Under the pieces are notes generated by a model, which saw only the letters and a list, made by a program, of their open reading frames with translations, made no database searches and had not been told where the DNA came from. Source: Verrucomicrobiota bacterium (GTDB taxonomy: Bacteria; Verrucomicrobiota; Kiritimatiellia; CAIQIC01; Lenti-01). From it: a stretch of 7,277 nt of DNA. Positions within the stretch are counted from its first letter, which is position 1. Every line of letters begins with the position of its first letter. The stretch covers positions 1 through 7,277 of the forward strand of contig JAKLIL010000081.1 in the NCBI GenBank assembly GCA_022709625.1, read 5' to 3'. A program made the position numbers and the translations under genes. Below are positions 1-5,647 of this stretch, in pieces.

Positions 1-1546
1 CGTACACGCGGCTGAAGGCGTAGGCGCCCGCGCCGCCTTCCTGCCAGCGCTCGGTGAAGGTGCCGCGCGTCAGGCTCTTGTAGCTCGCCCGGGCGGCGTT
101 CAGGGCCTTGATGTGCTGATAAAGCGGCGCATCCGTCGCCGCCAGCTTGTTGCCCTGCGCGGATCCGGGCTGGAAGCCCTTGTCGAACATGCACTCGCGC
201 TGCCAATCTCCGTCGTCGGGATTGTCCTCGGTCTTGTTCGAACCGTTCCAGTGGCCGCCCTGGTTGAAGGCGTGCTCGGTGCCGTAGAACAGGCAGGGCA
301 CGGGGGTCCCGGTATAGAGGAAGGTCAGGGCCGGGCGCATGTCCCAGACAACGTTGTTCACGTCGCCGCCGTCCTGCAGGGCGATGCGGTTCAAGTCATG
401 GTTGTCGATGAAGGCCACGAGGCGGTCCGCGCCTTCGCCGTACTGGCTTTTGTTGTTCAGCTGCTGGGTCAGCTGGCCGGAGCCCTGGTTGTCCACGAAC
501 ACGTTCTTGATGTTCTGGCTCAGGGGGAAGAAGAGCGCCGAGTTGAAGGAATAGCCCGCGTCCTTGCAGAAGTTGGCCAGCGCGCCGTTGTCGTAGGAAA
601 AATATTCGCCGAAGATAATGAAGTCGTTCTTGCCGCGGTAGGCGGCGTGCTTGCGCATGTTGTCCGCCCACTGTTTGATCCAGTTGAATTCGACGTGTTT
701 GATGGCGTCCACGCGGAAGCCGTCGCAGTCCGTGGCGTCGATGAGGTTCTTGAACGCTTCGTCGAGCCACCCCTGCACCTGGGCGTTTTCGGTCTTCAGG
801 TCGTCCGTGCCCTTGAACTGGCCGAGGAGGTTTTCGGGGGAGCAATCCCAGCAGGTAATCGTGCCGTTGTTGTGGAAATACTGCAGGTCGTTGAACGGGG
901 CCGCGTGCTTGTTGGCGTCGTTCCACCACCCGAAGGTTCCGTTGCCGCTGCCCCAGTACGATTTGTCGTCCTGCTGGTTGTTGCCCCACAACCCGTTCTT
1001 GTCGCACATGTGGTTGGGCACGACGTCGAGGATGACGTAGATGCCGCGGGCGTGGCAGGCGTCGATCAGTTCCTTCAATTCCGCGAAGGTGCCCATGGCC
1101 GGATCGCACTTGAAGAAGTCGTCGGGATGGTACTGGTGGTACGGCGTGTACCGGGTGTCCTTGCCCTGGTCGTTCATCTGGACGCCGGACATCCAGATGG
1201 CGCGCACGCCCATGCCGGAGAGATAGTCGAGGTTGTTTTTCAATCCCTTGTAGTCGCCGCCGTGGTGGTAGTTGCGGTTGTAGGGATAGTTGACGCCTTC
1301 GCATTTCCAGGAAGGCTTGTAGGAACTCAGCTGGTCGCCGGAATCCGCGAAGCGGTCGGTGAAGAGCTGGTAGATGTTGATGTCGCGCCAATCCGCTGGG
1401 CTGGCGGTATATTTGAAACTGGGATTCTCCTCGACGCGCGACCGCAGTCCATAGGTCGCATCGCTGGCCCCGTAAGGCCACCCCCATCCGATCGTTGCCC
1501 CCGCCATTGCACACGCCACCCATAGACCCAGTTTCATCGACTTCAT
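1..1546 (-). CDS. Secreted GH13 alpha-amylase, 3' end outside window
   Basis: Glycoside hydrolase family 13 enzyme, expected to cleave internal alpha-1,4 bonds of starch or glycogen outside the cytoplasm. Reading down from ATG 1546, 515 codons stay open to the window edge, so the C-terminus is missing. Residues 1-22 or so look like a Sec signal peptide (KSMK, then a hydrophobic run) without a lipobox. All four classic GH13 regions are present: DVVPNH at 174-179; GFRVDAIKH at 276-284 with nucleophile D280; FGEY at 312-315 with acid/base E314; FIDNHD at 379-384 with D384 as transition-state stabiliser. YQLFTDRFAD (about 59-68) is the usual first strand of the barrel. The catalytic barrel is therefore complete, and only the C-terminal beta domain and any binding module are cut off. 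The start is fixed by GAGGAG 8 bases upstream. Alpha-amylase is the best name, but related GH13 specificities (maltogenic, cyclodextrin-acting) cannot be excluded. Confidence 0.93.
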   Translation of the reverse strand, partial: MKSMKLGLWVACAMAGATIGWGWPYGASDATYGLRSRVEENPSFKYTASPADWRDINIYQLFTDRFADSGDQLSSYKPSWKCEGVNYPYNRNYHHGGDYKGLKNNLDYLSGMGVRAIWMSGVQMNDQGKDTRYTPYHQYHPDDFFKCDPAMGTFAELKELIDACHARGIYVILDVVPNHMCDKNGLWGNNQQDDKSYWGSGNGTFGWWNDANKHAAPFNDLQYFHNNGTITCWDCSPENLLGQFKGTDDLKTENAQVQGWLDEAFKNLIDATDCDGFRVDAIKHVEFNWIKQWADNMRKHAAYRGKNDFIIFGEYFSYDNGALANFCKDAGYSFNSALFFPLSQNIKNVFVDNQGSGQLTQQLNNKSQYGEGADRLVAFIDNHDLNRIALQDGGDVNNVVWDMRPALTFLYTGTPVPCLFYGTEHAFNQGGHWNGSNKTEDNPDDGDWQRECMFDKGFQPGSAQGNKLAATDAPLYQHIKALNAARASYKSLTRGTFTERWQEGGAGAYAFSRVY

Positions 1547-1554
1547 TGTCTGGA

Positions 1555-1560
1555 CTCCTC
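1555..1560 (-). promoter_or_regulatory. Ribosome binding site of the amylase
   Basis: GAGGAG on the minus strand, 8 bases before ATG 1546. It fixes the start. The site lies within a perfect 10-base palindrome (TCCTCGAGGA, 1556-1565). Confidence 0.75.
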
Positions 1561-1605
1561 GAGGATTAATGCGCGCAGGCCCGGCACCCACGCTATTGCT
1601 AAAGC

Positions 1606-1634
1606 GATATACCCCCGAACCTCGGCCCGTTCAA
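1606..1634 (-). promoter_or_regulatory. Candidate sigma-70 promoter of the amylase
   Basis: On the minus strand, TTGAAC (1634-1629) and TATATC (1611-1606) match the -35 and -10 boxes at 4 of 6 positions each, with an ideal 17-base spacer. Immediately upstream (about 1636-1661) is the only A/T-rich tract in the neighbourhood, with a run of eight A on the transcribed sense strand, which resembles an UP element. The predicted leader is about 50 bases. Inferred from pattern only. The AT-rich tract makes it more credible in this GC-rich background. Confidence 0.45.
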
Positions 1635-1893
1635 GCGTTTTTTTTGGTTTTGTTTGGATTACGTTTCGGACGCGATGGGCCCTTTGCCATGGTTCAGCCC
1701 TTATGCAGTTCTCCCTCCGCTGGGTGCCGATGTCATGGCCTCTGGTCTTCGCTGGACACCGGCCCTATGCCGCTCCCGTCGAACCGGTTGACTCGATGTT
1801 CAATTCGCCACGAGTTGTCCCGTCTAGGTTCCTCCATTTCCGGCTGTACATTGTGCCGCGCGGGAATATGCTGGCGTTTCGAGTCAATGGCCT

Positions 1894-1898
1894 AGGAG
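1894..1898 (+). promoter_or_regulatory. Ribosome binding site of the SGNH lipoprotein
   Basis: AGGAG, 8 bases before ATG 1907. It decides between this start and an in-frame ATG 68 codons upstream, because only this ATG is followed directly by a lipoprotein signal peptide. Confidence 0.8.
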
Positions 1899-1906
1899 AC
1901 ATATCG

Positions 1907-2554
1907 ATGCGCACACGTTTCATGCGGTTCTGGGTGGCGGCGCTGCCGCTCGTCCTCGTGTCCGGCCTGATGGCCGGCTGCGGCGGTGACGACGACGAAA
2001 AGCTGGAAAACACGAATCCCGGCAACAACGACATCAACGTCGTCGTCGCTTTCGGCGACAGCCTCACCCGGGGCAGCGACTGCGCCTGCACGCCGTATCC
2101 TACCCGCTTGGCCGGCTTGATCGGCAAAACGGTCTACAATTCCGGCGTGGAAGGCAGCGGAGCGATCAACAACGTCGGCCGCACGCAACGCGTCATCGAC
2201 CAGCGCAAGCCGGGTTTCATGTTGATTCTCTACGGCATCAACGACGTCATCCAGGGCCGGGACATCGTCCGCATCCGCGCGGCCTTGGCCGAGATGGTCG
2301 CCATCTGCAAGCAAAACAACGTGGTGCCCGTCTTGGCCACTTATCCTCAAATGATCGACTCCCACGCCTTGTTTGCGGGCGGCGGGCTGGCGCTCAACGG
2401 CGAAATCCGCTCGCTGGCCGGCGCGGAAGGCATTAAGTGCGTCGATCTCGAACGGGAATTCGGCGCGAATCCGGCGCTGTATGAAGCGGACGGGCTTCAT
2501 CCCAACGATGCCGGCACCCAAGTCATGGCGCTGGCTTTCGCCGACCTGTTCTGA
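1907..2554 (+). CDS. SGNH/GDSL-family esterase lipoprotein
   Basis: A 215-residue predicted lipoprotein with an SGNH hydrolase fold, most like the TesA/lysophospholipase L1 and arylesterase group. It would hydrolyse ester or thioester bonds of lipids or acyl/acetyl groups in the periplasm or at the outer surface. Residues 1-24 are a signal peptide ending in the lipobox LMAG, with C25 as the lipidated cysteine, followed by an Asp-rich linker (GGDDDE). Block I is FGDSLT (49-54) with nucleophile S52. Block II is the YNSGVEGSG segment (77-85). Block III is YGIND (109-113) with N112. Block V is DGLHPND (195-201) with D195 and H198. The whole catalytic set is therefore present and the length is normal for single-domain members. 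Two close cysteines (C59, C61) follow block I. The gene is divergent from the amylase and convergent with hisA, so it is probably transcribed alone. The natural substrate cannot be read from the sequence; deacetylation of a polysaccharide is possible but unsupported. Confidence 0.9.
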   Translation: MRTRFMRFWVAALPLVLVSGLMAGCGGDDDEKLENTNPGNNDINVVVAFGDSLTRGSDCACTPYPTRLAGLIGKTVYNSGVEGSGAINNVGRTQRVIDQRKPGFMLILYGINDVIQGRDIVRIRAALAEMVAICKQNNVVPVLATYPQMIDSHALFAGGGLALNGEIRSLAGAEGIKCVDLEREFGANPALYEADGLHPNDAGTQVMALAFADLF

Positions 2555-2575
2555 GCCGCGGTTGGGCCCCGGCCT

Positions 2576-2607
2576 CCGCCGCGCGATCCCCTAGGCTCGC
2601 GCGGCGG
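2576..2607. terminator. GC-rich hairpin between convergent esterase and hisA genes
   Basis: A perfect 11-base inverted repeat (CCGCCGCGCGA at 2576-2586 and its complement at 2597-2607) with a 10-base loop. It begins 21 bases after the esterase stop. On the other strand it encloses the end of hisA, with the hisA TAG stop in the loop. No T tract follows on either strand, so it is not a textbook intrinsic terminator. A bidirectional transcript-end or 3'-protecting structure is the likeliest role. Confidence 0.5.
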
Positions 2608-3331
2608 CCAACAAGTCGGCCAGATTTGTGCGGCCTTCATAGAGCGCCATGCCCACGATGGCGCCGCCTAGGTTCGGCCGGCCCAAACTCCGCAGACGGG
2701 TAATATCCTCCGGCGTCGCGATGCCGCCGGAGGCGATCACTTGGCAGGCGGCCCCCACCGACGCGCACAAATCCGCCACGCCGGCGAAATTCGGGCCGCG
2801 GAGCATGCCGTCGGTGGCCGTATCGGTATAAATGATCGTCGCCACGCCGACGGCGGCCGCCTGCGCGGCCAATTGCGTGGCGGGCGTGCGCGACGTCTCG
2901 GTCCAGCCTTTCACCTGCACGAACCCGTCCCGCGCATCGATGCCCACGGCCAAGCGATCGCCGTATTTGGCCGCCAAGGCGGCCAGATCCTCGCGGCGCT
3001 CCAAGGCGCGCGTGCCGAGAACGGCCCGGCGCACTCCGCATGCCAGCAAGGCCTCCAGATCCGTGTCCGACCGCAATCCGCCCCCGCATTCGACCGGCAC
3101 GCCGGCGGCCCGGACGATGGCGCCGATGGTTTCCAGATGGACGGGCCGGCCCTGGAAGGCGCCGTCGAGATCCACCACGTGCAGCCACGAGGCCCCTTGC
3201 CGCACCCACTCGCGGGCCTGGGCGGCCGGATCGGTGCCGTAGATGGTGGCGTCCGTTGCGCGCCCTTGGCGCAAGCGCACGCATTGGCCGCCCTTCAGGT
3301 CGATCGCCGGCAGGATGGTGAATTCGTTCAT
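2591..3331 (-). CDS. hisA: HisA, ProFAR isomerase of histidine biosynthesis
   Basis: 1-(5-phosphoribosyl)-5-[(5-phosphoribosylamino)methylideneamino]imidazole-4-carboxamide isomerase, which opens the ribose of ProFAR to give PRFAR, the substrate of HisH-HisF. It is a cytoplasmic (beta/alpha)8 barrel of 246 residues, the usual family length. The two catalytic aspartates are in place: D11 in PAIDLKGG and D132 in VGIDARDG. Phosphate-binding loops are GGGLRS (83-88), SGGI (201-204) and GMALYEG (227-233). TDTATDGML (169-177) is the HisA/HisF-type strand-6 motif. The start is ATG 3331, which forms ATGA with the hisH stop and has GGAG 5 bases upstream. An earlier in-frame start at 3352 would add 7 residues that do not fit the family. 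Last gene of hisBHA. The absence of a W-shaped tRNA-like or TrpF duty is not testable here, so HisA rather than bifunctional PriA is assumed. Confidence 0.96.
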   Translation of the reverse strand: MNEFTILPAIDLKGGQCVRLRQGRATDATIYGTDPAAQAREWVRQGASWLHVVDLDGAFQGRPVHLETIGAIVRAAGVPVECGGGLRSDTDLEALLACGVRRAVLGTRALERREDLAALAAKYGDRLAVGIDARDGFVQVKGWTETSRTPATQLAAQAAAVGVATIIYTDTATDGMLRGPNFAGVADLCASVGAACQVIASGGIATPEDITRLRSLGRPNLGGAIVGMALYEGRTNLADLLAAARA

Positions 3332-3954
3332 GGCCGCTCCGCGTCGCACCAATCAGCGAAATTCTTCAAGAGCCGCAGCCCCGCCTGCTGGCTTTTTTCC
3401 GGATGGAACTGGACGGCGGCGATTCTACCGCGGCAGATGGCGGAGGCGTAATCCACGCCGTAGCGGGTCTGCCCGGCCGCCCAGCCCGGCGCGGCGGGCA
3501 GGTAGTAGGAATGCACGAAATAGAAGTAGGTGCCGTCCGGAATGTCGCGGAACAACGGACAGGAACGGCCCGGGACTTGCCGGACCCGGTTCCACCCGAT
3601 CTGCGGCACCTTCCACTCGGCGGACGCCGCGAATTTCACCACCGGCACCGGGACAAGACCCAACCCGGCGACTCCCGGCGATTCCGCGCTCGAGGCGCAC
3701 AGCAATTGCAGCCCCAGGCAAATGCCCAGCAACGGCCGATCGGCGGCCAGCCACTCCCGCAAGGGATCCACGTAGCCCCAGTCGCGCAGATTGGCGAGGC
3801 AATCGCCGAAGGCCCCCACGCCGGGCAAGATCAACGCATGGCAGGCCGCCATGTCCGCCGGCCCCCGCAGGACGCACATCGGCACGCCGAGATGCGCCAG
3901 TGCGTTGGCCACGCTCCCGAGGTTGCCCATGCCGTAATCGACGACGCCGATCAT
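3328..3954 (-). CDS. hisH: HisH, glutaminase subunit of IGP synthase
   Basis: Class I glutamine amidotransferase that releases ammonia from glutamine and passes it to HisF, which makes imidazole-glycerol phosphate and AICAR. The protein has 208 residues, typical for HisH. It begins with the family signature VDYGMGNL (5-12). The oxyanion-strand loop is PGVGAFGD (44-51), the nucleophile elbow GICLGLQ carries C79, and QFHPEKS supplies H184 and E186, so the triad is complete. KVPQIGWN (115-122) matches the conserved KVPHMGWN-type segment at the HisF interface. It lies 46 bases downstream of hisB and overlaps hisA by 4 bases. Its partner HisF, normally next to hisA, is not in the window. Confidence 0.97.
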   Translation of the reverse strand: MIGVVDYGMGNLGSVANALAHLGVPMCVLRGPADMAACHALILPGVGAFGDCLANLRDWGYVDPLREWLAADRPLLGICLGLQLLCASSAESPGVAGLGLVPVPVVKFAASAEWKVPQIGWNRVRQVPGRSCPLFRDIPDGTYFYFVHSYYLPAAPGWAAGQTRYGVDYASAICRGRIAAVQFHPEKSQQAGLRLLKNFADWCDAERP

Positions 3955-3957
3955 GAT

Positions 3958-3965
3958 CTCCTTCC
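3958..3965 (-). promoter_or_regulatory. Ribosome binding site of hisH, close to the start
   Basis: GGAAGGAG on the minus strand is strong but only 3 bases from ATG 3954. The start is nevertheless fixed by the family N-terminus. A 6-base GC hairpin with a 3-base loop (CCGCGG arms, 3978-3992) lies 12 bases upstream in the hisB-hisH gap. Confidence 0.6.
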
Positions 3966-4000
3966 GGAAAACCGCCGCCGCGGAAACCGCGGGGCCCCCG

Positions 4001-4591
4001 TCAAAGAACGCCCTTGCTCGACGGCACCCCCCGCACCCGCGGGTCCCGCCGGCACGCCGTCTTCAGCGCCCGCGCCAGCCCCTTGAATACCGATTCCCAC
4101 GCGTGGTGCGCGTCGGTCCCGTAGAATTGGCGGACATGCAGGTTCATGCGCGCCTGCGTCGTGAACGCCCGCAGGAATTCGCCCAGCAGCCCCAGTTCGA
4201 AATCGAGGATTTTCCGCTTTTTGTTCGCCATCTCCAGCACGAGGTACGGCCGGCCGCCCAGATCCAGCGCCACGCGGCTGAGCGTCTCGTCCATGGGCAT
4301 GAGGCTGAAGCCGTACCGCTCGATGCCCCGGCGGTCGCCCAACGCCCGGTCGAGGGCCTCGCCCAGCGCCAGCCCGACGTCCTCCACCGTGTGGTGGTGG
4401 TCCACGGCCAGATCGCCCGTGGCATCCAGCTTCAGGTCGAACAAGGCATGCTTGGCGAACAATTCGAGCATGTGGTTGAAAAACGGCAATCCCGTTTCGA
4501 TCCGGTAGCGGCCTTGGCCGTCCAGGTTCAACTCCACGCGGATTTGCGTTTCCCGCGTTTTGCGGTCCACGATGGCTTGGCGGTTTTTCAT
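4001..4591 (-). CDS. hisB: HisB, imidazoleglycerol-phosphate dehydratase (monofunctional)
   Basis: Mn-dependent dehydratase converting imidazole-glycerol phosphate to imidazole-acetol phosphate, the step after HisH-HisF. The protein has 196 residues, the length of the stand-alone dehydratase; there is no N-terminal histidinol-phosphatase domain as in enterobacterial HisB. Two dinuclear-metal signatures are present: DHHHTVEDVG (64-73) and GTDAHHAWESVFK (158-170). H40 in FFNHML and the segment around R106 (MDETLSRVALDL, 100-111) are the other expected active-site parts. The C-terminal tail after about 180 (RRDPRVRG, then SSKGVL) is the usual short, basic extension. ATG 4591 is chosen because the family begins a few residues before RKTxET. 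An in-frame ATG 28 codons upstream adds an Arg-rich stretch unlike the family. Neither start has a good ribosome binding site. First gene of hisBHA. Confidence 0.95.
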   Translation of the reverse strand: MKNRQAIVDRKTRETQIRVELNLDGQGRYRIETGLPFFNHMLELFAKHALFDLKLDATGDLAVDHHHTVEDVGLALGEALDRALGDRRGIERYGFSLMPMDETLSRVALDLGGRPYLVLEMANKKRKILDFELGLLGEFLRAFTTQARMNLHVRQFYGTDAHHAWESVFKGLARALKTACRRDPRVRGVPSSKGVL

Positions 4592-4600
4592 GTCGCGCGC

Positions 4601-4629
4601 AGAATACCCCGCCGTATCCGGACGCGCAA
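4601..4629 (-). promoter_or_regulatory. Candidate hisBHA promoter giving a near-leaderless mRNA
   Basis: On the minus strand, TTGCGC (4629-4624, 3 of 6) and TATTCT (4606-4601, 4 of 6) are separated by 17 bases. The -10-like box ends 9 bases before ATG 4591, so transcription would start within about 3 bases of the start codon. That fits the lack of a Shine-Dalgarno sequence before hisB. Pattern-based only. Confidence 0.35.
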
Positions 4630-4680
4630 CGGATTTTCGGCCGCGCCGCACCTGCGCCAGCGCCGCGCGCCCCATTTGGC

Positions 4681-4709
4681 TTGCGAGGCGCCCACCGGCT
4701 CGCTACCTT
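4681..4709 (+). promoter_or_regulatory. Weak candidate promoter for the zinc-ribbon/UGPase pair
   Basis: TTGCGA (4681-4686, 4 of 6) and TACCTT (4704-4709, 3 of 6) with a 17-base spacer, pointing away from hisB. The predicted leader is about 30 bases and contains the ribosome binding site AAAGGA (4734-4739). The -10 match is poor. It is included because the 155-base gap between the divergent hisB and zinc-ribbon genes must contain both promoters. Confidence 0.25.
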
Positions 4710-4733
4710 GTGGCCTGCAGGCTTCAACCTCGG

Positions 4734-4739
4734 AAAGGA
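4734..4739 (+). promoter_or_regulatory. Ribosome binding site of the zinc-ribbon gene
   Basis: AAAGGA, 7 bases before ATG 4747. It supports this start over an in-frame TTG 22 codons upstream (4681), which would place the ribosome binding site inside the gene. Confidence 0.7.
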
Positions 4740-4746
4740 ATACGCC

Positions 4747-5631
4747 ATGGCGCTGATCAATTTCGACTGTCCCGAATGCGGCCACAACCTCGAAGTGGAC
4801 GAGGGCGGCGCGGGATTCATCGTCAAATGCCCCGAATGCGGCAATCCCCTCCAGATTCCGGACCTGCCGCCGGCCCGGCGCCGCCGCAAAACGGTCTTGG
4901 CCATGCTGACGCTGCTGGCCATCCTGCTGCTCTTCGCGGCCAACGTGTTCCTGGGCATGCGCACCCGGAAAGCGGAAGCGCAATTAACCAACCTCCAACA
5001 AGCCTATGCCGATACCGTCGCGAAAGCCCAAAGCCTCGACTTGGTTCAACAAAACCAGATCCAGACGCTGACCGCGCGGTTGGCGTTGGCCAATCCCGCG
5101 CAAACCGGCAAGCTCGCCGCAACCGCGCTGGAGGCGGTGGCCCAAGCCGAAACCCTCGCCCAGGAGCTCGAACGGATGTCCCGGCGTTTCATCGAAAGCG
5201 ATGTCGGCGAACGCACCGCCCTGCTACGCCGCCACATGGCGAAGCTGGTCGAGACCGCCAAGAACAGCCTGCCCGCCGCGCCCCAGATCGCCGACGCCGG
5301 TCCCGGCCGCGGCATCGGTGGCCGCCACATCACGTTCCCGATCCTGCCGGGGCCCGACGGCCAAACCCTGCGGCAAAACGCCGAAGTCACCGGCGTGGAG
5401 GGCGACAAGGTGTTCTTCAAATTCCCCGGCGGCACGGCCTCGTACGCGTTGTCCGAACTGCATCCCGGCGTGGCGGCCTATCTGCCGGCGGATCCGCTGC
5501 TGGCGCTGCCGCGCAGCAAATGGACCGAGGAGGTCTTGCGCGTGCACCAACTGCAGTGCGCCCAGCGCGACGAACGCATCGCCCGGCTGCGTACCGACCT
5601 GGAAGCCCAATTGCCGCCTGCCCAGGAATAA
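4747..5631 (+). CDS. Zinc-ribbon, single-pass membrane, coiled-coil protein of unknown function
   Basis: A 294-residue protein I cannot name. Residues 8-31 form a Cys4 zinc ribbon (CPEC at 8-11 and CPEC at 28-31), of the kind found at the N-terminus of many membrane or response proteins. RRRRK (44-48) precedes one hydrophobic segment (about 49-70), and RTRK (72-75) follows it. Residues 76-175 are rich in A, E, Q, L, K and R, with few breaks (a Pro at 117), and look like a long helical coiled coil. A Gly/Pro linker (about 176-193) leads to a compact beta-like region. Within it, about 211-246 (VTGVEGDKVFFKF, then YALSELHPGVAAYL) resembles the SHD1-type repeat common in PVC-group proteins; that comparison is from memory. 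The tail (258-288) is helical again. A cytoplasmic ribbon and external C-terminus is the simpler topology, but charges flank both sides. The UGPase gene follows after 16 bases, so the two are probably cotranscribed. Confidence 0.85.
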   Translation: MALINFDCPECGHNLEVDEGGAGFIVKCPECGNPLQIPDLPPARRRRKTVLAMLTLLAILLLFAANVFLGMRTRKAEAQLTNLQQAYADTVAKAQSLDLVQQNQIQTLTARLALANPAQTGKLAATALEAVAQAETLAQELERMSRRFIESDVGERTALLRRHMAKLVETAKNSLPAAPQIADAGPGRGIGGRHITFPILPGPDGQTLRQNAEVTGVEGDKVFFKFPGGTASYALSELHPGVAAYLPADPLLALPRSKWTEEVLRVHQLQCAQRDERIARLRTDLEAQLPPAQE

Positions 5632-5647
5632 TCCGCCCACGCCTGCA

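Larger units (their letters stand above)
1547..1906. other. Divergent intergenic region between amylase and esterase genes
   Basis: 360 bases with no credible gene. It holds the candidate amylase promoter and both ribosome binding sites. A 9-base inverted pair, TTGACTCGA (1788-1796) and TCGAGTCAA (1879-1887), is separated by 82 bases and ends just before the esterase ribosome binding site. A short palindrome AACCGGTT (1782-1789) overlaps the first arm. TTGACT at 1788 resembles a -35 box for the plus-strand gene, but no good -10 sits 16-19 bases downstream. Open frames here lack a ribosome binding site and resemble no protein I know. Confidence 0.6.

Noticed and set aside
113..1525. Long plus-strand open frame (470 codons) opposite the amylase
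   Set aside because: Low-complexity Val/Ala/Gly-rich translation, no ribosome binding site, and the opposite strand encodes a complete GH13 motif set. It is a shadow of GC-biased codons.
1580..1600. Sigma-54-like GGCAC and TTGCT pair
   Set aside because: The GG-to-GC spacing is 13 bases rather than the required 10.
1569..1895. 108-codon open frame in the divergent intergenic region
   Set aside because: No ribosome binding site and no recognisable protein features; it covers the candidate amylase promoter.
1703..1906. 68-codon N-terminal extension of the esterase
   Set aside because: The lipoprotein signal peptide begins exactly at ATG 1907 after AGGAG. An upstream extension would bury it.
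3951..4991. 346-codon minus-strand frame over hisB and the zinc-ribbon start
   Set aside because: It overlaps hisB in another frame and the divergent zinc-ribbon gene, and its translation is Arg/Gly/Pro-rich filler.
5201..5647. Possible 149-codon upstream extension of UGPase overlapping the zinc-ribbon gene
   Set aside because: The frame is open only because of GC bias. The translation is Arg/Pro/Cys-rich and unlike UDPGP N-termini, which start near 5648.
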